This document shows, piece after piece, positions 1-9,837 of a DNA stretch of 64,000 bases (its first letter is position 1; every line of letters starts with the position of its first letter). This stretch comes from Gaeumannomyces sp. JS-464. Its lineage: Eukaryota; Ascomycota; Sordariomycetes; Magnaporthales; Magnaporthaceae. The DNA is taken from positions 3,658,001-3,722,000 of the forward strand of contig NGZR01000004.1 in assembly GCA_002197995.1 (NCBI GenBank), read 5' to 3'. The position numbers and the translations under genes were made by a program. The notes beneath the pieces are model-generated. The model had not been told where the DNA came from. It saw only the letters and a list, made by a program, of their open reading frames with translations, and ran no database searches.

Positions 1-1118
1 ACCTAGTGTCATCGGAGCTGCCGGCTATGTGCCCGAACCGAGACGATATGCTGCGCGAGATCATGCACGAGCTTGGTAGTGCCAAAAACAACGAGAGCGA
101 GATGACGGCCACGGGCTCGTCCGACATCCAGATGTTCCTGACGCCCAAGCTGCACGATGTCGAGGACCCAGACGCTGAGGTCAAGGCGCTCTTCATGGAG
201 ACGAAGCGTTGCATCCTGTACATCATCCGGGTGCAGACGGGCTCGACGCTGCTCGAGATCCTGGTCAAGCCTGTGACGCAGGAGGACGAGCATAAGTGGT
301 TGGCGATCATGCATGACGATTTCGCCGACGGCGGCAGCACGAGGGGTGCCTACTCGGACGTCAATATGGTGGACGTGACGCGCATGACATACCTGGACCT
401 GAAGCGCACCGCGCTCGAGAACGTGATGCGGCTGGAGCAAGCCGGCCGCATCTCCAAGCACAACCACTACCAGGACATCCTCAACGCCATCGCGCTTGAC
501 ATCCGCACCAAGAGCAGGCGCCGGGTGCAGCGGCAGCGTGAGCTCGACGGCGTGAGGCAGACGCTCGGAAACCTCCACGAGAAGGCGAAGTACCTGGAGC
601 AGCAGCGCAAGAGCTATGATGATTACATCGAGCAGGCCATGGCGACGCTGCAGAATAGGAAAGGGTAAGGCTTTTATTCTCGAACGCAGTCAGACTTGCC
701 CATGATGCTAACATCTGGTTGTCACAGCAAAAAACGCTTCCTGCTGCCCTTCACCAAGCAATACAACCACCAGCGCGAGCTGGAACGTAGCGGACGGGTA
801 CCCAAGTTCGGCTCGTACAAGTACAGCGCGCGGGCGCTGATGGACAAGGGCGTGCTCGTCACGTGGTCGGGCGTGACGGAGCGCGACCTCGAGAAGATCA
901 ACCTGACCATCTCGTGCGACGAGGTCGGCATCTTCAACATCGAGGGCTCCAGGGGTCACATCCAGATCCCGGGCGCTAGCGCCCTCGTGCCCATCGAGGA
1001 CCTACTGCAGGCCCAGTTCGAGTCGCACCAGTTCATGAACCTATTTGAGGGCAACCTACGCCTCAACGTCAACATCCTGCTGCACTTGCTCTACAAGAAG
1101 TTCTACAGGACACAGTAA
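1..1118 (+). CDS. Ras GTPase-activating protein, 3' end (RasGAP C-terminal domain)
   Basis: This is the last part of a RasGAP gene of the Gap1/Sar1 (IQGAP-related) class; such proteins stimulate GTP hydrolysis by Ras at the cell cortex. The 5' end lies outside the window. An open frame runs from the left edge to a GTAAGG donor, with an intron at 665-727 that holds a GATGCTAAC branch site and ends CACAG. The second exon ends at a TAA at 1116-1118. The joined protein shows the RasGAP C-terminal domain: a helical segment with EQQRKSYDDYIEQAM, then KKRFLLPFTKQYNHQREL and a beta-rich end finishing KKFYRTQ. The catalytic arginine-finger domain would be upstream and is not seen. The frame is intact. 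Assignment to the RasGAP_C family is firm; the exact orthologue is inferred. Confidence 0.85.
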
Positions 1119-2330
1119 ACATACCCCGACCGCGTGTGGCCGGAGATTCAAGTCCCGGCCTGCCGCTCATTCTACCCCATCTTCTTCCTTGTTTTCGTCG
1201 TTTTTCTTTGGGAAATCTTTCCGAGGCGTGCTTGTCTGTTGCCACGGCAGGCGGTGTGGCGTCATGTGTTTATCGCTGTGGTGTCTATTAGGATGAAACC
1301 CCTATTTGTTTGTTTCTTTTTCTTTGTTATCATGGCATGATGTCGGCAGTCGGTGGGAGGGAAACGGAGGAAGGGAAAGCATTGGGTTGGGTCCAAGATC
1401 ACGAAGCACACACTCACACACAAATCATCATCACACATAAAACCGGGGGCAGGGGAGCTGATGGTACAAATTCTCACGTTATTCATGTTGAAGCCCATTT
1501 CTTTTCTTTTTTTTTTCTTTTTTTTCTTTTTTGTTTACCCACCTGACCGAATTACCTCTCCCTAACCGCCGTCCTGGTGTTTATTTCTTTCTTACTTTTC
1601 ACTCCACACCTCCAATGATCCATCTTTTAGGATTCGGGAACGCTTCTACGTGCATCCCTGGGCATAGCAAAAATACCTAGGGACCTACCTACCCTACCTG
1701 CGCCCAACACATGTCAGACATATCGAAAGAGGAGGAGCAGTGTGTCCAGTATAAAGACTCCGTTGTTCCTTCTTCCCTTCCTCGTCACATGCCATTCCAG
1801 GGAAGACGATGATTCCTACATCAGAGATGGCAGGGGAGGGAAGACGGGGGCACCCGTGACATGAAAACAAAAACACATGCGGTAACGAAGTAGACGAGCA
1901 CCTGGATTTATCTTTTTCGGTGCGTTGCTTGGCTGCCTAGATAGACAGTAGCTCAGGTATATTCCCTCGAGAGGTAATGACATACCCTTCCAACTTGGTC
2001 CCGTGTATTACTTTTCGCCGAATCAAACTATCAATCTTGGAGATACTTTCGTTACTCCCAACGGCAAAGGGTGTATGCGTATGCCAAATACCCAGTAAAT
2101 GATGCTCCCCCTCCCCTACCCTGTATACTCTTTCCGGGAACATTCGAGAAAGAAAATAAAATGAAAAAAGGAGGCAAAAAAAGCAACAAAAAGGTATCAT
2201 CAACATGATGCTGCAAATTACTCACCAGCCAACATGCAGAAAAAGAAAGAACCGAGACAAAAATGGCAAATGATAGAATCCTCTTTTCCAATATGTTTTC
2301 ATTTCAACGCCTGGCCGTTCGGGCTCATCT
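1119..2330. other. Intergenic, convergent 3' ends
   Basis: This span lies between the stop of the RasGAP gene and the stop of the minus-strand MFS gene, so both 3' untranslated regions fall here. It holds T-rich tracts near 1496-1532 and an A-rich stretch near 2150-2195. The short open frames are low-complexity and I see no conserved protein or RNA gene. Confidence 0.6.
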
Positions 2331-4907
2331 TTATCGAACCGTTCCGTATCCCCTTGAGCCCGAGCCGACAGGCTGCCTCGGCGTCTCGTTAGTGGTATTA
2401 GTCGTAAAGAAGTCGTCGTGAGTCTCGCTGTTCAGGGTGAGAGATATGGTGTCGTCTTCGTCTTCGTCTTCGTCATCGTCACTGTCGTCGCTGCTGTCGG
2501 GGTCAACCGTCTTCACCTCTGGCTCCTCAGTCACTGCGTCGGAAGTTGTTGTTAGCTGCGCCACCTCAGGAGGTCCCAATAGCAGGTAGGGCTAGATGAA
2601 AATCCAGCAAAATGCAAGACTTACAGAACCAAGGAGGGATGGCACCCAGGATAGCAACAGCACCAAGGAACCAAAAGCCCGAGACGATGTACTCGCGGCC
2701 GTCGACGCCCCAGGTGAAGACGGCGCCGGCGGTGGCGGGGCCAACGGCACGGCCAACGCCGCTCAACGTGGTGGCGACGCCGTTGAGGGTGCCGAGGATG
2801 CTCAGGGACGAGGCCGAGTTGGTAAGCATGATGGTGACGCAGGGGAAGCCCAAAATGCCGGCAAAGCCCTTAAGCGTAAGGACAATCATCAGGGCAAAGA
2901 ACCGGCCGTACTCGCCGGGAACCAGGCTAGTAAAAGGGGCAATAATGTACGCGATTGGGAACAGGACAGCTAGCAGGTGAGAGTTTGTCAGTCATAGATC
3001 TGGGTGTCCTAGAAAGGCGTGGACAAGCTTGGCCAAAGCGAGGTGAGGCGTACCAGAAAGTTTATAGCAGTTCAAAGCGCCATATTTGTTGCAGAGCGGA
3101 GGGAAGACGGCAAATTGGATAGCCTGCCGACACTTGTTAGTACACGACATATAGTTCGAGGGGCGAGGGGCACCGCGGCGAGGTGAAAGAGCATACCCCA
3201 CAGATGATTCCGTAAAGCGTAAAAATAGCGCCGATCTTGTCCAGGGACAGGCCAAACCCAGACTTGAACTTGAAAGGGAGCTGGACATTGTCGGAGCTCG
3301 GCTCGTGGTAGGGGTAGTTGAGGTAGACAGGCAGCAGCTGGTCAAAAGCCACGGCGTGCATTGCCAGGAAGGTGTAGCAAAGGAGGTTCATGACAGTCAG
3401 GTAGGTGAACAGATCCCACAAGTTCCTCTTGGGCGGCGGGTTCCGGCTGTCCCGGCGAACCGACGTGACTGGCGACCGCGGGAGCAGCGGCGCCGTAGCC
3501 TCGCCGTCTACAAAAGAGGGCCGCGCATGGTGGTGGGTGTGATGGCTGTGGTGTCGCTTGAAAAACGACCGTGTGAGTTTCTCCCCCAGCTTCAGTCCCC
3601 AATCTTGAACATGACGCTTGCTTTCTAGCGTTTCCTATGCAACGTTTAAAGTGTTAATCGGTCAGAGTTGTTAAAGAAAAAGTGAGAGACGAGGCAAGGA
3701 CAACACGGTTGGAGTGCAAACCTTTAGGAACAAAACACCGGTAATGAGAGAGATCATAAAGAAGACGCAAGCAACAAAGTTTGGGAGCGCAAACGGGTAC
3801 TTCTTGAAGAAAATGCTGTCCCCAAAGAGGCCGGGATACTGCTCGGCAGGGCGGGCGAAGAAACCGCCAAACGAGGGCCCGAAGATGCTCCCAAGGGACC
3901 ATACGAGGGGCATGATTGAGAAGGCACGAGCCTGGTGCTCCCTCTCCGTCACCATCTCGGCGACCATGGTCCTGATGATGCCGACGTTGCCATTGCCTGC
4001 GCCCTGGATAAATCGGACGGTTATGGCCATAGCCAGGCTGGTGGACATGCCCCAAATGAGAAAGCATATCATGGTGCTCACTAAGGGGCCACTCGAGGTT
4101 AGCCTGGCGGCTATCATTACCATTTACATAGACAATGCTCTAGGGATGGAGGCGGGGATACTGACAGAGGCCAATCATGATCGTGGGCTTCCGGCCGATA
4201 CGGTCCGAAAGCATGCCCCAAGGCACAGCCGTCAGGCTTTGGGCGATGCTAAAAACCGCGCCCGTCAGGCCAGCCCATTGTGCGACCTTTTCCCGCTTTA
4301 CACCAAAACTCAAGATCATCTCTGGCAGATACGGGAAGACGGATGTCAAGGCCAGGGGCTCGGCAAATCTCGCCACGGCTGCACACAAGAGGAAAGAAGC
4401 GGACTGTCAGCAAAACTACTTCAGGGTGCGGGGGTTGTACGACAAAGGGCAAAAAAGTATGTTTAGTTGGCGCCTGGGCAGGGGTCTGTACTCGCAGTCC
4501 GCCTTTGCTGAGCCCATCATTGTCTTTTGTTCATAAAGGAAACATGCTGGTCTTCTTTCGACGTTCCTGTGGCGGCGCCGGCTACAAGCCTATGCTTCTC
4601 TCAAGTCACTGAAAGGCATGGTTTGCCATCCACCAAGAGGGTGGTATTGGACATATGCGCTTCAGGGGCAGGAGGAATTGAAAGACAGGGAGGCCGCGGG
4701 GAAAGCTTGATTCAGAACGTAAAGTTCCCGAAACTCAAAGCACAAGAGAGCACAGACTCATAAAAGGGTCTAGAAGGATAGATGGGACGAAGGAGAGGCC
4801 AAATATAGAGCACTATGATGCAAGAAAACGACCGAATGGAGCCTACCTAGAATTGCCAGCTGCTTGGCTGGGAGCTTGCTCCCTGTTGTTGGTCTTGATT
4901 CCCTCAT
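2331..4907 (-). CDS. MFS transporter, TetA/ZIF-like
   Basis: This is a 12-helix major facilitator transporter of the type related to yeast YCR023C and plant ZIFL proteins, moving a small solute across a membrane by proton exchange. Substrate is unknown. Seven exons join in frame: 4907-4847, 4378-4166, 4080-3722, 3634-3197, 3123-3054, 2969-2625 and 2533-2331, giving 562 residues. The first exon encodes MRESRPTTGSKLPAKQLAIL and joins VARFAEPLALTSVFPYLPEM. The loop 2-3 signature is WGMLSDRIGRKPT. Later come RFIQGAGNGNVGIIRTMVAE and TSVRRDSRNPPPKRN, the latter in the central cytoplasmic loop. The tail is hydrophilic with a run of Asp and Glu. Introns have GCTAAC-like branch sites. All seven exon phases agree, so this gene has no frame break. 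Confidence 0.88.
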
Positions 4908-6561
4908 GATGAGGCGCTCTTAATACGTTATTTCCGAACGCCGAACGGCTCGAAAGGAGTGACAACCGATATTGTCTTGAGCGGCTGGAGAATCCAACCA
5001 GATAGTCGGAGCGGGAAGAGAGCGGGGATCGACAGCGGGTGGGCTAGGTATGCAGCAGCAGCGTGTGCATCGCAGACGGGGCCGCTGTGACGATTGGATA
5101 CGAATAGAAGAAGCTTTGGGCCTATCTGAGGCTACTCGCAGGACAACGAAAAAAAAGGGTGAGGACGGGAAGGCCTTGGGGTGTACACCTATCCCACAGC
5201 GGAGGCGAGGGAGAAGGACAGGAAGGAAAACACTTCCTTTTCACGAACAAAACAAAAAGGGAGAAAAGAAGATATTTATTGGAAGAGGAGGAATCACCAG
5301 AACTCGGGTGACTCGTCGGACATAAAAAAGGAAAAGAGAAAAAAATAATCTAGAGGCGGGAAGGATGACAAAACCAACAACCCCATCAGCGAAAAGCGGG
5401 CCGAAAGACAAGCCTCGAGGCCCCGGTGTGCGTGTGTGGGATACCTACATAAGACATGCCTGGACATGGATGGAGGCGAAGTCGGGGACATGGTTGGTCA
5501 GGAGAGCAGAGAGGCAGGCAGGCTGGGACTACGGCAGTCTAGGCCAGGCAGACAGACGCGCGAAATCGAGGTGCAGCACACCTCGTCGTCGTCTATGCCG
5601 TAAAGGGCAGCCCGGGACTGGGCCAAGAGAGCAAAGGCGCGAGCTGATCTGCGCGATGGCTTATGCCCGCCCGGCGACTCTGGCTGTTGCATATTGAAAG
5701 GGCGGTCGGGTCGGCTGTGTGGGGTAGGGAGAGAGGGGGTAGGAGGAGCAGCAGCGGCAGCAAGGGAACGCCGCTACCGCCGTGGATTTTGGGCGTTGGA
5801 CCGTCGGGGCAAAAATGCGCGATGGGGGTTGCAAGGGTCCGGATGCGGGCTGGCTCGCTGCAGAGTCGGCGGCGGTGGGTGTGCCACAGGGATCGCCTCT
5901 GCTACATAGGGTGACGCCGGGAAAGGCAGCCGCCCGCAGCGCTTGAGAGTTGAGAGAGCAGTGAGAAATTCTCACTGCCTAGATCCGCTATCGGCGACTG
6001 CTACCCCACCTGCCGCGTGGGGCCGGTGGGTGTGACCTGGGCGTGCATTTGGCGGGCGCTGAGTGCGGTTGCACTTGAACGGGCTGTGGTGCACCCCCAC
6101 TGCCACTCCATCATCCCAGCCAGCCCCGGACGGGAATTACGCGGTGCATCAAAAAGGCGCGGCGCCGTGTCTGCTTAATCCCGAGCACAGCCAACCCCAA
6201 GCACCGAGAGCGTGCGAGCCTGCCGTTATACTCAATGGTCGGCGGTGCTGAAACGTTGTGCATGTCTTGCCCTCACTTCCTGCGACGCAGTCTGGCGGTT
6301 GACAGAGTCACCGCATCGATCCCATCGTTGAACAGGATGCTCCCGAGAGTCAAGATCGGACGTCGCGTTTTGGAGAGGCTGGGTCTGGCTGGTTTACCTT
6401 GTGTGCCGTGTTGAAAACCAAACGGACGGCGGGCGGGCGGCATCTCTAGTGCCAAGATTTCCAGCCTCAAAGTCCAGGGTAGCTTTAATTCTTGGATGTT
6501 GATTTTTGGCCGGCCATGTTGAATTATTTGACCGCGAGTTGGTAGAAAGAGACATTTCCCA
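4908..6561. other. Intergenic, MFS upstream region and transposon left flank
   Basis: This is unique-looking, moderately GC-rich DNA from the MFS start codon to the TA target site of the transposon. It must contain the MFS promoter and leader. Open frames here are short and repetitive in composition, and none resembles a known family. I see no RNA gene. Confidence 0.5.
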
Positions 6562-6563
6562 TA

Positions 6564-6737
6564 CTTGTGCGGCTTTAAAACAGCTCGCACGAATCGGCCC
6601 TTTGGGGATAAAGTGCGGACGTTCAATTCGTCGTTTTTCCTGCAATTCGTCGTTTTTTAGCGACATTTTTCCCCACCCAAATTAGCGGGAGATTAATGTA
6701 CCACCGAATAAATGAATCGCACGTTTAATTGCATGCC
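6564..6737 (+). repeat. Left inverted repeat of the transposon
   Basis: This end pairs with 9354-9508 read on the opposite strand. Shared blocks include the outer TTTAAAACA, then ATCGGCCCTTTGGGGATAAA, CAATTCGTCGTTTTTTAGCG, and inner CCGAATAAATGAATCGCACG. It is about 19 bases longer than the right copy because CAATTCGTCGTTTTT occurs twice (near 6624 and 6643). Several mismatches to the right copy are C/T or G/A, as RIP would leave. Bases 22-30 from the edge match poorly. Confidence 0.85.
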
Positions 6738-7293
6738 CGTATAAGCCACGCGGGGCCCAGCCTTTAGTTATGCAATTAACTAAAAGCAATAAATGCAATT
6801 AATTACTTAAAAATGAAGCTATTTAAGCCAAAACGGGATTAATTAAATCGCCTAAATCAACCTTTTCGTTTTAGGTATTAAAATTAGCGGCATTTGAAGC
6901 AAAAGTTACGCTTTTGTTAGTATTTGTACCTTTTAAAAAGGATATTTCGTACTTTTCCGCTGTATATTTGCCCGGAAAAAAAATTCCTAAAGCGAGATTT
7001 GGGCCGTACTTTTTCTTCCAGTAAAACCGGATAACCTTTCGGACCGTACCCTCGTTTTTTGCGGTAAATCGCCACGGCGTGTAAGGAGAAAGTCCTTTAG
7101 CAAGCTGCCAATTTGGAAGAAGGCAAACGTTGTCGTTGTCCCTACTAAATTATATGCGGGCGAAAAGCAAAGCCTCCCTTTTGCAAAGCTAAAACCGATC
7201 GTCGCGCTTTCGGCGTTATTACTAGTATTTTTTAAAAAGCTCGGCCTCGTTTTTAAAGGCGGTTTGCAAAGGGTTAACGAGATTAGCAATCTT

Positions 7294-9199
7294 TTACCGC
7301 TTAACTTGTTGCAATTGCAAGCGCGCGCGCAGTTGCTTAAAGCGGTTACCTTCCTTTCGCTTATAGTTTGGCAACCAACGCTTAAGTATCCGCAATTCCG
7401 TTTTTAAATTTTTGCCTCGCAAACGCCGGCGTTCCCTCCGTTTAAAGGCGAAGCGGTTATTTTCGTTGTTAATTACCCGAAAACGCGCGTTATTTACCGA
7501 AATCGGGCCTATTTTAGTAATTAAGCGGTTAAAAAAGCTCCTTTGCTTACGTTTAACTTTAGCCTTTTCGCGCCGGCGGAGCTTTTTAATCGCGCGAACG
7601 CTTGCGAAAATCGCCGCGTGCGATGCTTTTTTCATTTTTAAAAAAACGTTAATTATCGTTAACGAAATCGCTTTGCCCGAAAAAGCGGAAAAATGCAGCC
7701 TTTTTTTAAGCTAATCTTTATACGAAATGATATCCGATAAATTAAGCGATAAAATTTTGGCTTTTTTCCAGTTTAGCGCTATTAAATTCGGCGAAGGCGT
7801 TTTTAAAAAAGGCAAAAACTTGCCGTTGTTATCGAAAAAAAAGGTTAAAAATTAACCTCGGCGTTTAATTCGTCGGATTTGCTTTATTACATTTGGGATA
7901 TACCCGACCTTTTAAAAGATAATTAACGCGGATTTGGCAAAGGTAAACGAATTTTTAAAATTATCCAAAACAATTTCGGGATTAAAAAGCGAAAGCCCGC
8001 ATTTTACCCAGGTCGATTTAATTATGCTAATTTTAAAAGCTCGCCGGCGTATATTTTTAAAGCCATTTAAAAACTTTAAACGGTCGTAATTAATAGCGCT
8101 AAGCTCGATTTGCATCGCGAAATCGCGCTAATGCGCTATTTTGTAGGAAAAGAAAACGCTAACGTTAAAAGGCTGCAATTTGTGCGTTATATGCGGAGAA
8201 AGCGGAAAAAGGATAATTTTTACCTGCCGGCATTTTTCTTAAAAGCTAAAAGTAAAATGAAATCCGTAATTATTAATTAGCAATAACTTGTATTCGTTAA
8301 AATTTAACGGTTTTGTATTTTTAAAAAATTAATCCAGCTATTTAAACGTAATAAAATCGTTAATTTAACCGTTTTCGCTTATAGTAAATTTCGTGCCCGA
8401 TTTAAAAAAATTGTAAATATGCTTTTCGGTAATATTAATATTAAAAAGGATTATAAACGGAAGGATTGTTAAGCTTAAAACCGCGTAAATTTCGATTATC
8501 GTTATAAGCGCCCGGTAATTTGGATCGTTTTAAAACCACGTTTCGATTTCCGTATAGCACTAAACGAAGCTTTTTTTAAACACGCCGATTTTAAATCCGA
8601 TTTTATTAAAGTTCCAAAAGTTTTTTAGCTTAATTTTATGCTTTTCGACGTACCGCGCGTAAACGTTAAACTACTTTTTAAATATTAGCCTATTTTAAAC
8701 GGCGCGTTTTTTTACAGCCCGTGGCCGGCCTTTTGCGCGTTTTAAAAAATGCTTATGGCTGTAAAGCCACTTTTGCAACCATTTTTTACTAGCTTTGTTT
8801 AAAAGCGGCTTAAGTCGGCGGTAAAAGATCGAGTTAACGGCGTGGGTTATTGCGAAAGCAGTAATCGCGTTTTTTAAAAAAGTAAGTTAAATTAGCATTA
8901 AAATACAGCCATATTTAAATTAAATGCCTTTTTTAACCGGTAAATTATTTCCAATTAGCTTAAACGAATAACGCGAGGTTTTCGGTATCGTTAATCAGCT
9001 TATTGTGCTTGCCGTTAACCCGGCGCGAGCCTGCACCGCCAAAGCGCTTTTAAAAGCGGCGGGGGTGCAATTCGTAATGCTTTGCCGCCTGCGCCGCGTT
9101 TTTAAACCGGCCGCAATTAACGTTTTTTATGGCGGCCAAAATCCGGGCCTCGTCGATTTGCGCTTTTTCGAGCTTCTTTTGGTTCCAGATTTTGGCCAT
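7294..9199 (-). pseudogene. Dead pogo/Fot1-like transposase
   Basis: The transposase remnant begins at an ATG at 9199 and can be followed for about 630 codons to a stop at 7294. Near the start is EARILAAIKNV...RFKNAAQAAKHY, typical of the N-terminal psq/HTH segment of fungal pogo-like transposases. A CENPB-type segment KKWLQKWLYSHKHFLKRAKG follows. The catalytic core is recognisable: NFWNF-N-KIGF (8605 region), LLLI-N-NYGFH (8272 region) and LQPF-N-VSVF (8164 region). In active relatives each marked residue is Asp, so all three catalytic acids have become Asn by G-to-A change. Many Trp codons are now TAG or TAA, for example at 8338-8340 and 8329-8331. The N-terminal part is one base out of frame with the core, with the switch between about 8990 and 8900. 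Basic C-terminal segments (7912-8115, 7294-7635) remain open. Confidence 0.85.
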
Positions 9200-9353
9200 T
9201 TAGGCGGGATTTGGGCGTAAAAAACAAGGGGGCAAAGCAGTAGAAAGCCTCGTGCGGAAGGGTTAAACGAAAACCCGCTAAACGCGATCGCGATCACTTT
9301 ACGCGTAAAAAAAGGCAAGTTATATCTACGCGTTATTTAGATCCGGCCCGTGC

Positions 9354-9508
9354 GGCATGCAGTTAAGCGTGCGATTCATTTATTCGGCGGTACATCGATT
9401 CCCTGCTAATTTGGGTAGGGAAAGATGTCGCTAAAAAACGACGAATTGCACGTCCGCGCTTTATCCCCAAAGGGCCGATCAAGCGCGGGTGTTTTAAACC
9501 CGCGCGAG
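9354..9508 (-). repeat. Right inverted repeat of the transposon
   Basis: The mate of 6564-6737. Read on the minus strand it begins CTCGCGCGGGTTTAAAACAC and continues through the same conserved blocks to TGCATGCC. It lacks the 19-base duplication seen in the left copy and keeps more C and G, so it is closer to the ancestral end. Confidence 0.85.
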
Positions 9509-9510
9509 TA

Positions 9511-9837
9511 CATGTTGATCGACCTGCATCCAGCTATTGGCCCAGTGTGAGTGAGCCCGTGCTTAGGTGTGCGCTTCGAATTGCGGGTTCCCTGGTTTCG
9601 TCATCCCGGGCGCCGGATACGCCACGCCTCGGGCAGGCAGTCAAAGCTCCCGTCCCCTCTCGATCAACCCAACGTAATGCATTGACGTCCCAATACCTTT
9701 GTCGCAACATCATCTCCGCCCACCACCGCCACCACCTCCAACCACACCTACCCTACATTTCCCAGGGCAGCCTCATCTTCTGAATAACATCATCGGAAAT
9801 TCAAAAGGAGGCCCAGCAGAGGCACACGCAGGCCAAG
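9511..9837. other. Intergenic, upstream of M28 peptidase
   Basis: The 327 bases between the transposon and the peptidase start have normal GC content and C-rich CCACC runs near 9720-9765, as often seen in fungal leaders. The peptidase promoter must be here or be interrupted by the insertion. No gene seen. Confidence 0.5.

Larger units (their letters stand above)
6562..9510 (-). mobile_element. Degenerate Fot1/pogo-type DNA transposon, RIP-mutated
   Basis: A 2.9 kb class II element. A TA dinucleotide sits at each edge (6562-6563 and 9509-9510), the target duplication expected for the Tc1/mariner-pogo superfamily. Just inside are inverted ends, 6564-6737 and 9354-9508. The interior is strikingly AT-rich against its flanks; CpA is rare and TpA common, while CpG is kept (for example the CG-alternating tract near 7320). 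That is the expected result of RIP, which favours CpA. The minus strand carries a ruined transposase (see 7294-9199). The element cannot move by itself. Family placement rests on recognisable transposase motifs and the TA target; the named family Fot1 versus another pogo-like group is inferred. Confidence 0.88.
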
